Assembly (NCBI GenBank): GCA_947258795.1
Contig: CAMYJU010000004.1
Location: 111,016 to 175,015 of the forward strand
Length of the DNA stretch: 64,000 bases
Direction of reading: 5' to 3'
Source: an uncultured Gammaproteobacteria bacterium
Lineage (GTDB): Bacteria; Pseudomonadota; Gammaproteobacteria; DRJJ01
The notes beneath the pieces were generated by a model that was given only the letters and a program-made list of their open reading frames with translations, was not told where the DNA came from and did not search any database. The position numbers and the translations under genes were made by a program. Each line of letters begins with the position of its first letter. The first letter of the stretch is position 1. Shown here piece after piece: positions 8,742 through 15,914 of the stretch.

Positions 8742-9268
8742 AATTCGGTACTCATCCTGACATTGAGTAATTTACTCTCTAATGGGTTCTTCAAGTCGCG
8801 TTTGTCTATCCATTCCAGTGTGATGGTAACAGCACGGGCGGTGCTACCAGCAGGTGGAGCAGGAAAGTCCACACTGCCCGTGCCACCCGGCAACAATGCT
8901 TCAATAGCGGTTTTCCATTCAAACAGGTCGAAAGTGGCCATTTCCGTTGTCGTACAGGTCGCACTGAGACAGTCACTAACGTATGTTGACGCTGGGGTGC
9001 CTAAAGCCGTTGTATACTCGATATTCGTGGCATCTGGATTCGCCCGGATCCGATCCAGCATGTCATAAGCGAGGCTGGTTGCCTGGGTACGCTGTAATGA
9101 AGAGGTCACATACTTCAGGCTGGTGACCTGCATACCGGCCAGCCCGAGCAGGCCGACCGACAGGATCACCACCGCGATCAGCACCTCCAGCAACGAGAAG
9201 CCCTGTTGACCTGTGGCCTGTCCGAGCGACTTGAACCGTACTAATTTGTTAGGCATGTTCTGTTCCAT
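8738..9268 (-). CDS. pilV: Type IV minor pilin PilV
   Basis: The prepilin leader ends GQQG with mature sequence FSLLEVLIAVVILSVGLLGL (Phe1, Glu5), followed by the PilV signature GMQVTSLKYVTSSLQRTQA. Two starts are possible: ATG 9268 and ATG 9256. Neither has a strong Shine-Dalgarno and both keep the leader intact. This is the first gene of the minus-strand minor pilin operon. No GspH/FimT/FimU prepilin gene precedes it, although most relatives have one there. Confidence 0.9.
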   Translation of the reverse strand: MEQNMPNKLVRFKSLGQATGQQGFSLLEVLIAVVILSVGLLGLAGMQVTSLKYVTSSLQRTQATSLAYDMLDRIRANPDATNIEYTTALGTPASTYVSDCLSATCTTTEMATFDLFEWKTAIEALLPGGTGSVDFPAPPAGSTARAVTITLEWIDKRDLKNPLESKLLNVRMSTEL

Positions 9269-9633
9269 CAAAGAGAAATTGCTCTATGTAAAATTGTCGG
9301 GCCATGGCTTCGTCCGCGACGCGCCTTTTACCCGTACCGTAAGAGAATAATCGGCACGATTGAAATCGCAAGCAACGACTGACCAGTGGCCGAATATGCC
9401 GGACAGATGGCTGTAAGCGTGCACAGGTCACATACGAAACCCGTTCAGGCATGCCTCGCTGCATAACACCAGCCAGTCATACTCATCTGATACTTATTTC
9501 CATATTATATATATGGTTTATATATCATCACATGTTGTCAAGTTTTACCAATCAGGGCCGATAGATGTGCCTACAAGCACATATTGTCAGAATTTGTAAC
9601 CGTATTTGGAATTGATAACTCAGGGTGATGAAC
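9269..9633. other. Divergent intergenic region between pilV and the chemoreceptor
   Basis: No convincing gene lies here. The core (about 9485-9540) is strongly AT-rich, with CCATAT (9500-9505) mirrored by ATATGG (9511-9516), and is the likely site of divergent promoters. A small hairpin ATGTGC-CTACAA-GCACAT (9565-9582) would lie in the chemoreceptor leader. No single -35/-10 pair stands out well enough to call. Confidence 0.5.
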
Positions 9634-11670
9634 ATGAATGGAGTAACACAGTGGTTAGGTCGCTTTAAAATCTCCCAGAAAATCTGGGCCGGCTTTGGCC
9701 TGTTGTTAATGACCATAGCCATTATTTCAATGAGCGCAGTGAGCGGCTTCCAGTCCACCAGTAGCGATGTACACAGCGTAGTCGAGGAAGACGTACCGGC
9801 TATGACCGCATCGATGAAGCTGCAGAATGCACTGGTATCCTCTGCCCAGGCACTGGGTTTCTATATGCATAGTCGTGACGAACGCGACAAGAAGACCTAC
9901 CTGAGCTCCATCGAAGAGATCGATCAGGCTTTGGCTGACCTGCAGGCCCTGCCCGGCGTTGCCGAAAACGAGACCCTGCAGCAGGGCATGCCGGACATCA
10001 TCAGCAAGATCGACCACTACAAGTCCTATCGTCAACAAATGGTGGAGCTGGCCACAGAAGAATTCAAGCGCGTCCCGGCAACCGCCCTGTCAGCAGACAA
10101 TCTGAATCCTCGTGTACGCACGATACTGCAGGCCACCCAGGAAATGATTGCCAGCGAACAGGATGAGGAAGTTTCTGAACTCTCACGTCAGAAAATGGGT
10201 TTATTAAACAGCTTACGATATAACTTTACCACCCTCATTTCCGAGTTCCGGCTGTTCCTGAACAGCCGCAGCGATATCCAGCTCAGTAACATCAAACTCT
10301 ACCTGGGTGAGATAGACAACGGCCTGAACAGACTCAGAAACGAGTTTGGTGACAATCTGACTTTCGAACAGGAAGAGGGTCTGGACAAGATCGAAAACAC
10401 CTTTGGCAGTTACAAGTCCCATCTGGACAAGGTACTGGAGATCCAGGGCAGTGATAAATGGCGTGTCGACCAGTACCTGATCCGTACCGAGCTCAGACCT
10501 TTAATCGATGGCATCAAACAGGATCTGGGTAACCTGGTACAGGCACAACAGGCCATCAGCACGCAGACCGGTGCGGAACTAGAAGAACTGGTCTCCGGTA
10601 CGCAGGGCTTTGTACTGGTGCTGTCCATCATCGGCATGCTGGTCGGTGGACTAATCGCATGGATGACCACTACCATGATCACCTGCCCACTAAAAAATGC
10701 AGTAAAGGCGATGGATGAGATCTCCGAGGGTGATGGCGACCTGACCCGGCGTCTGGACGTCAATGGCAAGGACGAGATCGCCCATCTGGCCACCGCGTTC
10801 AATACCTTTGCCGGCAAGATCCACAACCTGGTGGTTGAAGTCAGCTCCTCGACCTCCCAGCTTGCAGCCGCATCAGAGGAACTGTCACTGATTACGCATG
10901 AAACCACTAACGGTGTGGTCAGCCAGCAGAGTGACATCGACCAGGTGGCGACTGCGATTAACGAACTGGCCGCCACGGTACAGGAAGTCAATAACAACGC
11001 CCAGTCTGCCGCCAGTGCCGCAGACCAGGCCAATGTACATACCCAGGACGGTAGCAAAGTGGTCAAGACCAGCATTACCGGTATTGGCAACCTGGCCCAG
11101 GAAATCGAACAGGCCTCAACTGTTATCCATCAGCTGGAACAGGATACCGACGCGATCGGTGAGGTACTGGCTGTGATCCGAGGCATTGCCGACCAGACCA
11201 ACCTGCTCGCGCTCAATGCGGCAATCGAGGCGGCACGTGCCGGTGAGCAGGGACGCGGTTTCGCAGTGGTTGCCGACGAGGTGCGCACGCTGGCGTCGCG
11301 CACCCAGGAATCGACCCAGGAGATCCAGCAGACCATCGAGCAATTGCAATCGGGTGCACGTAATGCGGTGCAGGCCATGGATACCAGCCGTGAAATGGCC
11401 GAGTCCAGCGTCAGCCAGGCCAGCCAGACCGGCCAGGCACTGGATGAGATCACCACCGCGGTGTCGACCATTAATGACATGAACTCAATGATCGCCAGCG
11501 CCTCCAACGAGCAGAGCGCTGTGACCGAAGAGATCAACCAGAATGTGGTGAACATCACCCAGGTGGCTGAGCAGACCGCCAGCAGTGCCGAGCAGATCGA
11601 TTCCTCGAGCAAGGAACTGGCGCATCTGTCATCGCAACTGCAATCACTGGTTGGGCAGTTTAAGGTCTGA
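9634..11670 (+). CDS. Methyl-accepting chemotaxis protein
   Basis: Transmembrane chemoreceptor that passes a periplasmic signal to CheA. From the ATG at 9634 it has a first membrane helix (about residues 14-34), a helical periplasmic domain of about 290 residues, a second membrane helix (about 327-350) and a HAMP linker ([13 protein letters not shown]). The long signalling coiled coil carries the CheA/CheW tip ([19 protein letters not shown], then [15 protein letters not shown]). AGGGTG lies six bases before the chosen ATG; GTG 9625 and ATG 9628 are in frame but too close to it. The ligand is unknown. The periplasmic domain resembles that of the GGDEF-EAL protein at 54446. Confidence 0.93.
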   Translation: MNGVTQWLGRFKISQKIWAGFGLLLMTIAIISMSAVSGFQSTSSDVHSVVEEDVPAMTASMKLQNALVSSAQALGFYMHSRDERDKKTYLSSIEEIDQALADLQALPGVAENETLQQGMPDIISKIDHYKSYRQQMVELATEEFKRVPATALSADNLNPRVRTILQATQEMIASEQDEEVSELSRQKMGLLNSLRYNFTTLISEFRLFLNSRSDIQLSNIKLYLGEIDNGLNRLRNEFGDNLTFEQEEGLDKIENTFGSYKSHLDKVLEIQGSDKWRVDQYLIRTELRPLIDGIKQDLGNLVQAQQAISTQTGAELEELVSGTQGFVLVLSIIGMLVGGLIAWMTTTMITCPLKNAVKAMDEISEGDGDLTRRLDVNGKDEIAHLATAFNTFAGKIHNLVVEVSSSTSQLAAASEELSLITHETTNGVVSQQSDIDQVATAINELAATVQEVNNNAQSAASAADQANVHTQDGSKVVKTSITGIGNLAQEIEQASTVIHQLEQDTDAIGEVLAVIRGIADQTNLLALNAAIEAARAGEQGRGFAVVADEVRTLASRTQESTQEIQQTIEQLQSGARNAVQAMDTSREMAESSVSQASQTGQALDEITTAVSTINDMNSMIASASNEQSAVTEEINQNVVNITQVAEQTASSAEQIDSSSKELAHLSSQLQSLVGQFKV

Positions 11671-11681
11671 AAATCAGGGTG

Positions 11682-11719
11682 CAGATTTCAGACATTAGAG
11701 ATCAACTCTCTGAAATCTG
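11682..11719 (+). terminator. Stem-loop after the chemoreceptor gene
   Basis: CAGATTTCAGA (11682-11692) and TCTGAAATCTG (11709-11719) are exact 11-base reverse complements with a 16-base loop, 12 bases after the stop codon. There is little T tract, so termination may be weak or factor-assisted. Confidence 0.45.
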
Positions 11720-11794
11720 ACTTCTGATTCATACTACACCAGTCTGTACTATGATGGCGCAATGCACTTTGTTTATTGCGTCCTACGTACTGTC

Positions 11795-11819
11795 ATCCCC
11801 GAACGGTTTTGTCGGGGAT
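11795..11819. repeat. ATCCCCGA/TCGGGGAT palindromic repeat
   Basis: ATCCCCGA (11795-11802) and TCGGGGAT (11812-11819) are perfect arms preceded by GTC. It is a variant of the neighbouring ATTCCCGC family. A half-degraded relative (GTCATCCCTGAACGGGATT) lies near 58713. Confidence 0.55.
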
Positions 11820-11839
11820 CCATAGACTAGTGGGTTTGG

Positions 11840-11859
11840 ATTCCCGCCTTCGCGGGAAT
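11840..11859. repeat. ATTCCCGC-N4-GCGGGAAT palindromic repeat, copy 2
   Basis: Perfect 8-base arms with loop CTTC, flanked by GG and GACGG exactly as in the copy at 1586. It lies between the chemoreceptor gene and the convergent receiver-domain gene and may act as a terminator hairpin for either. Confidence 0.7.
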
Positions 11860-11880
11860 GACGGCTAAATCCAAGCTTTT

Positions 11881-12252
11881 CTAAACCAGCATCCCGATCT
11901 TCTGCAGCAAACGCTCGAAATCGACCGGTTTGACATCGTAATCATTGCATCCAGCCGCGATCGCCCGGTCGCGCTCATCCTGCAGCGCGTGCGCGGTCAG
12001 CGCAATGATCGGTATGGTCTTTGTGGACTGCCCAGACTTGAGTAGCCGGGTCGCCTCCCAGCCATCCATGACCGGCATGTCCAGGTCCATCAGAATCAGG
12101 TCGGGCAACAACTCGCGCGCCTGTTCCAGACACTGCCAGCCGTTTTCGGCCAGTAACACATGAAACCCGGCCTTTTCCAGCCGCAGCAACATCATATCCC
12201 TGTTCAGCTCATTATCTTCCGCCAGTAATATCGTTGTTACTTTCATATCCAT
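11881..12252 (-). CDS. Single-domain response regulator (receiver)
   Basis: A stand-alone CheY/DivK-like receiver of about 123 residues. The acidic pair (LLAEDN), the phospho-acceptor aspartate (LILMDLDMPVMDGW), the switch Thr (IALTAHAL) and the invariant Lys (DVKPVDF) are all present, so it should be phosphorylated by a histidine kinase. There is no output domain and no kinase nearby. TTG 12267 and ATG 12246 are alternative starts. It is convergent with the chemoreceptor gene, which suggests but does not prove a link to motility. Confidence 0.88.
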   Translation of the reverse strand: MDMKVTTILLAEDNELNRDMMLLRLEKAGFHVLLAENGWQCLEQARELLPDLILMDLDMPVMDGWEATRLLKSGQSTKTIPIIALTAHALQDERDRAIAAGCNDYDVKPVDFERLLQKIGMLV

Positions 12253-12355
12253 AACAAGTCCGGGCAATGCTGTAACAGTAGTACTGTTTAAACCGAAATG
12301 GGTACTTTTCCATACAAGAATAGTGGGGTTTTATGTAAAACTTTGTGTCGGGATG

Positions 12356-12820
12356 CTATCGAGACGATGATGTGCGGTGGTTGCGCGTACCCAGCCAGAA
12401 TGTCACCGGCCCGTCGTTGACCAGGCCAACCTGCATATCGGCGCCGAAACGCCCGTACTGGACCTGTTGATAACTTTCACGGCTATAGTCGATTAACTGC
12501 TTAAACAGCCTGGCGCCGGTGTCCGGATCTGCCGCGGTACTGAAGCCGGGACGCGTGCCCTTGGCGGTATCGGCGGCCAGCGTGAATTGCGGCACCAGCA
12601 GCAATGCGCCTTTTATATCGAGCAGGCTGAGGTTCATGCGATCTTGTGAGTCTGGAAAGATGCGATAGTGAATGATGCGTTCGGCCAGGCGCGCCACGTC
12701 AGACAGGTCATCGTCACGCTCAACACCAATCAATGCCAGGATACCCCGATCAATGGCGGCAACGCATTCACCGCCTATATCAACCTGTGCACTAATTACC
12801 CGTTGAATCAATGCAATCAT
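12356..12820 (-). CDS. dtd: D-aminoacyl-tRNA deacylase
   Basis: Hydrolyses D-amino acids (and mischarged Gly) from tRNA to protect translation. The 154-residue length is normal. The two active-site motifs are visible: QFTLAADTAKGTRPGF (about residues 78-93) and NDGPVTFWLG with the Gly-cisPro pair. The first motif normally begins SQFT; here it is PQFT, an unusual change at the residue before Gln. The ATG overlaps the pip stop by four bases (ATGA), so the genes are coupled. Confidence 0.93.
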   Translation of the reverse strand: MIALIQRVISAQVDIGGECVAAIDRGILALIGVERDDDLSDVARLAERIIHYRIFPDSQDRMNLSLLDIKGALLLVPQFTLAADTAKGTRPGFSTAADPDTGARLFKQLIDYSRESYQQVQYGRFGADMQVGLVNDGPVTFWLGTRNHRTSSSR

Positions 12821-13767
12821 CGCAGCAACTTGTGCATGTCTTCAGTGGCATTAATCAGTGCATCGATAATACCGGTCTCGGCTGCGGAATGGCCCGCCTT
12901 GTCGACGATATTTAGACTGGCATCCGGCCAGGCCCGATGCAGCGCCCAGGCCTGCTCCATCGGGCAGACCATGTCGTAACGACCATGCACGATGATACCC
13001 GGCACATCCTTCAACACAGCCATGTTGTCCAGGATCTGGTTCGGCCGCAAAAAACTGTCATTGATGAAATAGTGGCATTCGATACGTGCCAGGCTAAGTG
13101 CCGCATAGGGCTGGCTGAAATGCGCTTCCAGTGCGTTGTCATGGAGCAGGGTTGCACAACGCGCTTCCCACACCGACCAGGCCTTGGCCGCCGACATGCG
13201 GGCAATCTCGTCATTACCGGTCAGGCGCGCATAATAAGCCTTGACCATATTGTCACGTTCAGCCACCGGGATCAGTGCGATGTAATCCTGCCAATAATCC
13301 GGAAAGACGTGACTGGCACCATCCTGGTAAAACCAGTGTATATCGCGTTCACGACACAGGAAAATACCGCGCAAAATCAGCCCGAGCACCCGTTCAGGGT
13401 GAGACTGCGCGTAAACCAGCGACAGGGTCGAACCCCATGATCCACCGAACAACAGCCACTTATCGATGCCGAGGTGGTCACGAATCTTCTCGATATCGGC
13501 AACCAGGTCGTCGGTAGTATTCTGACTCAATTCTGCATGCGGGGTTGAACGACCAGAGCCGCGCTGATCAAACAACACGATACGGTAATGATCGGGGTTG
13601 AAGTAGCGCCGGTGATCCGGATGACAGCCCGCACCCGGCCCGCCATGTACAAACAGCACCGGTAACCCTGACGGGCTGCCACACTCTTCTATATGCAGGC
13701 TGTGCAGTTCATCAACCGCCAGAGTGTGGTTAACATAGGGTTGCAGCGGTGGAAACAGGAAACGCAT
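12817..13767 (-). CDS. pip: Proline iminopeptidase
   Basis: Alpha/beta hydrolase (316 residues, family S33) that removes N-terminal proline from peptides in the cytoplasm. The oxyanion motif HGGPGAG, DQRGSGRS, the nucleophile elbow GGSWGSTL and the late Asp and His (GRYDMVCP, KAGHSA) complete the catalytic set. It precedes dtd with a four-base overlap and follows the membrane protein gene by 10 bases, so the three minus-strand genes probably form one unit. Confidence 0.93.
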   Translation of the reverse strand: MRFLFPPLQPYVNHTLAVDELHSLHIEECGSPSGLPVLFVHGGPGAGCHPDHRRYFNPDHYRIVLFDQRGSGRSTPHAELSQNTTDDLVADIEKIRDHLGIDKWLLFGGSWGSTLSLVYAQSHPERVLGLILRGIFLCRERDIHWFYQDGASHVFPDYWQDYIALIPVAERDNMVKAYYARLTGNDEIARMSAAKAWSVWEARCATLLHDNALEAHFSQPYAALSLARIECHYFINDSFLRPNQILDNMAVLKDVPGIIVHGRYDMVCPMEQAWALHRAWPDASLNIVDKAGHSAAETGIIDALINATEDMHKLLR

Positions 13768-13777
13768 CGTAATATTG

Positions 13778-14335
13778 CTAATCCCTGACCAGTTCCGGCC
13801 GCAACCAGATCAGCGCAGCAATCCCCGCCGACAGCAAGGCCAGCAGCACCAGCCAGGGGCCTGCCTGTAGCAGGGTTCCGGCCCAGCCAAATCCAAACGT
13901 CAGCAGATACAGGCTGCCTGAGTGCAACAGCGCACCGGTGATGAACAGCCAGCTGATCACCTGTTTGACCAGTACCGGCGCGGCCAGAAAACACAGCACC
14001 AGGCCGGCGATGATGTTCAGCACCGCCTCGAGATTGCCATGAGCGTGTGGCCCACCCTTCATGCTGTCAACCGGCGCTGAGGCATTGACCAGCTGATTCA
14101 ACGCCAATATCCCCCTGGTATTGGAACGGGCGAGTTGCTCCGCCGAAATCGGGGCCATGGTGTTCTCGTCTTCAAAGTCGTTATCGGCCAGCAACTGCAA
14201 AGGCCCGACTTCCTTTTGCTTGGTCTGCTGCGCCTCTGATACCACGGGTAATAGCTCACTGACTATGTATGGCCCTAACGAGGCGGTCAGTACCAGATAC
14301 AAAAATCCGAAAACTATATTCTTTTTACCTATCAT
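13778..14335 (-). CDS. Predicted membrane protein of unknown function
   Basis: The 185-residue protein has an N-terminal membrane helix (about residues 5-25) and a hydrophilic loop of about 80 residues containing QKEVGPLQLLADNDF and a short HAHG segment. Three further helices follow at the C-terminus. The start at 14335 has a clear AGGAG Shine-Dalgarno. I do not recognise the family. It is the first gene of the unit with pip and dtd. Nothing in the sequence shows its function. Confidence 0.75.
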   Translation of the reverse strand: MIGKKNIVFGFLYLVLTASLGPYIVSELLPVVSEAQQTKQKEVGPLQLLADNDFEDENTMAPISAEQLARSNTRGILALNQLVNASAPVDSMKGGPHAHGNLEAVLNIIAGLVLCFLAAPVLVKQVISWLFITGALLHSGSLYLLTFGFGWAGTLLQAGPWLVLLALLSAGIAALIWLRPELVRD

Positions 14336-14457
14336 TCCATCTCTCCTGATCTCCAACCAGCATTTATGGCAGCTCACCAATAACCTTAAAGCTTAGCCCA
14401 TTATCGCGTAAAGCAGCAGTGATTCAAGTCTGGCGGGAAATCCAGCCCCGAAAACAA

Positions 14458-14475
14458 CGTCAGGATAATCCTACA
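14458..14475 (+). promoter_or_regulatory. Possible GacA/UvrY-type activator site
   Basis: CGTCAG-GATAAT-CCTACA matches the GacA box TGTAAG-N6-CTTACA at 9 of 12 defined positions with the exact six-base spacer. Its centre is about 67 bases before the proposed RNA start at 14534, close to where upstream activating sites of rsmY/rsmZ genes lie. It is a candidate only, since a 9/12 match can occur by chance. Confidence 0.3.
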
Positions 14476-14514
14476 AATATTCCAGCGCTCTCTGACAGCC
14501 AAAGCTGGAATGAC

Positions 14515-14532
14515 GTGACAGTATACAGTCAC
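14515..14532 (+). promoter_or_regulatory. Candidate -10 element in a symmetrical sequence
   Basis: TATACA (14522-14527) is a reasonable -10 hexamer and sits inside the dyad GTGAC-AGTATACA-GTCAC. No good -35 lies 17 bases upstream, which would fit an activator-dependent promoter. The predicted start, about 14534, is the first base of the first stable hairpin downstream. Confidence 0.35.
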
Positions 14533-14533
14533 A

Positions 14534-14697
14534 CTGATTGAAGGACTCGATCAGTTAATGGAACCTTCGGAACCCCAGTCCGAACTGTACAGGGATAGTA
14601 CCAGCGTGAAGCCGTCATGGATGCGGCGCGACACGTACATCACCTCTAGCCAGGTTATTGGCTTACCTGACCCCGGTCCTGTACCGGGGTTTTTTTT
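14534..14697 (+). ncRNA. Candidate CsrA/RsmA-sequestering small RNA
   Basis: This gene-free stretch folds by eye into consecutive hairpins ending in a strong terminator. The first (14534-14554) has an 8-bp stem and the pentaloop AGGAC. An unpaired linker then carries ATGGAA. Hairpins at 14566-14584 and 14585-14604 follow, the latter with loop AGGGATA, and another at 14611-14627 has loop TCATGGATG. A fifth (14648-14663) and the terminator (14671-14697) complete the chain. Of five GGA triplets, three are in apical loops and one is unpaired, the layout of CsrB/RsmY-type RNAs that titrate CsrA. The length (about 164 nt) suits that class. It could instead be an attenuator leader of the esterase gene, which starts 38 bases after the terminator. 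Confidence 0.45.
14671..14697 (+). terminator. Strong intrinsic terminator
   Basis: CCCCGGT (14671-14677) pairs with ACCGGGG (14683-14689) around a five-base loop, directly followed by eight T residues. No protein gene ends upstream on this strand within 3 kb, which is the main reason to suspect an RNA gene here. Confidence 0.9.
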
Positions 14698-14735
14698 ATC
14701 TTGAATTATCTCACCGCTTATCTGAATATAAGCTC

Positions 14736-15779
14736 ATGAATACATCACGCACCGCTCGCATCTTGAGCATACTAGCAAGTCTGTTGCTGTTTGGCATGAC
14801 CCAGACCATCAATGCAGCTATGCCCGCAGGTGATTACGATATCAACATCGAGCACGGCAGTATACCACGCAGTGCGCTGGTCCATGTGCCCACCTACGCC
14901 GAAGGCGAACACCTGGCGCTGGTGATCAACTACCATGGTGGCGGCAGCCACGCCCGGGCGCAACAGACCTATACCGGCATGAATCGTCACGCCGACCAAC
15001 ATGGCTACATCGTGGTTTACCCGAACGGTACCGGGCGCTGGAAAAACCGCCTGCTCACCTGGAATGCCGGCAGTTGCTGTGGCGCCGCCGCACGTTCACA
15101 GATCAATGATGTCGGCTTTACCTTGCAACTGATCGATTACCTGGCTGAACGATTACCGATTGATAGTAACCGTGTTTACGCGACCGGGCTGTCCAACGGC
15201 GGCATGATGGCCTATCGTCTGGCCGTTCAGGCAGGTGATCGTATTGCCGCGATCGCTGCAGTGGCAGGCGGCATGGTCGTGGATCAGTTCGCGCCGGTTC
15301 GTTCCGTACCGGTCATGCATATACACAGTGTCGATGACCCGCGTGCACTTTATTATGGCGGGCTGGGTCCACGCTTCCCGTTGACCAATCAACGCGTGCT
15401 GCATCCGGATATCGACAACGTCATCAACCAGTGGGCCAGCTTTGCAGAATGCAGCGCCAGCCCGGTACGTGTGGACAACCGCACCGGTAGCAAAAAGCGT
15501 GGTGACGCCGGCCACCTGGCCACGCTGGAACGATATGAAAACTGTCGAGACAGCTCCATTGTCGCGCTATGGAAGCTGCGCGGCCCGGGCCATGTGTGGC
15601 CGGGCGGTCAGCGTAATTACCTGAAACGCCTGCTCGGGCCGTCCACCACGGTGATTGACGCGAATGACGAGATCTGGAAGTTCGTCAGTCAGTTCAGTTT
15701 GGCGCAGGTAGCCGCTTTACCTGAAAGCACCGAAGCACCTCTCGGCCCAGGGGGAGATGAGAGTGTGATAGTTGAATAA
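14736..15779 (+). CDS. Secreted PHB depolymerase/feruloyl esterase-like protein (LpqC family)
   Basis: An exported serine esterase of the alpha/beta hydrolase fold, related to poly(3-hydroxybutyrate) depolymerases and feruloyl esterases. The start at 14736 gives a signal peptide (MNTSRTARILSILASLLLFG, cleaved near INAA). The oxyanion region NYHGGGSH, the GSCCG loop, the nucleophile motif GLSNGGMM (Ser at about residue 158), a candidate Asp in HSVDDP and the late catalytic-type motif GPGHVWPGG are seen. The last dozen codons (from about 15739) resemble a decayed intergenic repeat and probably extend an older C-terminus. The in-frame extension upstream to 14658 crosses the terminator and is rejected. 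The substrate is unknown. Confidence 0.85.
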   Translation: MNTSRTARILSILASLLLFGMTQTINAAMPAGDYDINIEHGSIPRSALVHVPTYAEGEHLALVINYHGGGSHARAQQTYTGMNRHADQHGYIVVYPNGTGRWKNRLLTWNAGSCCGAAARSQINDVGFTLQLIDYLAERLPIDSNRVYATGLSNGGMMAYRLAVQAGDRIAAIAAVAGGMVVDQFAPVRSVPVMHIHSVDDPRALYYGGLGPRFPLTNQRVLHPDIDNVINQWASFAECSASPVRVDNRTGSKKRGDAGHLATLERYENCRDSSIVALWKLRGPGHVWPGGQRNYLKRLLGPSTTVIDANDEIWKFVSQFSLAQVAALPESTEAPLGPGGDESVIVE

Positions 15780-15825
15780 ACGTGAGACTAGGCAGCAAGC
15801 AAACAAATGATAACAAAATGACGTC

Positions 15826-15845
15826 ATTCCCGCACAGGCGGGAAT
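15826..15845. repeat. ATTCCCGC-N4-GCGGGAAT palindromic repeat, copy 3
   Basis: Perfect arms with loop ACAG, in the opposite orientation to copies 1 and 2 (GTC on the left, CC on the right). It lies between the convergent esterase and typA genes. Confidence 0.7.
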
Positions 15846-15863
15846 CCACCGTATCAACAATGG

Positions 15864-15895
15864 ATTCCGGACAAGTGCTACGCTCTTTCCGGAAT
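15864..15895. repeat. ATTCCGGA/TCCGGAAT hairpin repeat
   Basis: ATTCCGGA (15864-15871) and TCCGGAAT (15888-15895) form an 8-bp stem with a 16-base loop, 18 bases after copy 3. Together the two hairpins fill the gap between convergent genes and may end transcription from both sides. Confidence 0.6.
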
Positions 15896-15914
15896 GACAA
15901 TAGCAAGCAGGGCA

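Noticed and set aside
9249..9464. 71-codon minus-strand frame upstream of pilV, considered as a remnant of a GspH/FimU pilin
   Set aside because: It has no prepilin leader, no hydrophobic helix and no ribosome site, and it overlaps the pilV start.
9269..9480. c-di-GMP (GEMM) riboswitch upstream of pilV
   Set aside because: The conserved GEMM core segments could not be found in order on the minus strand.
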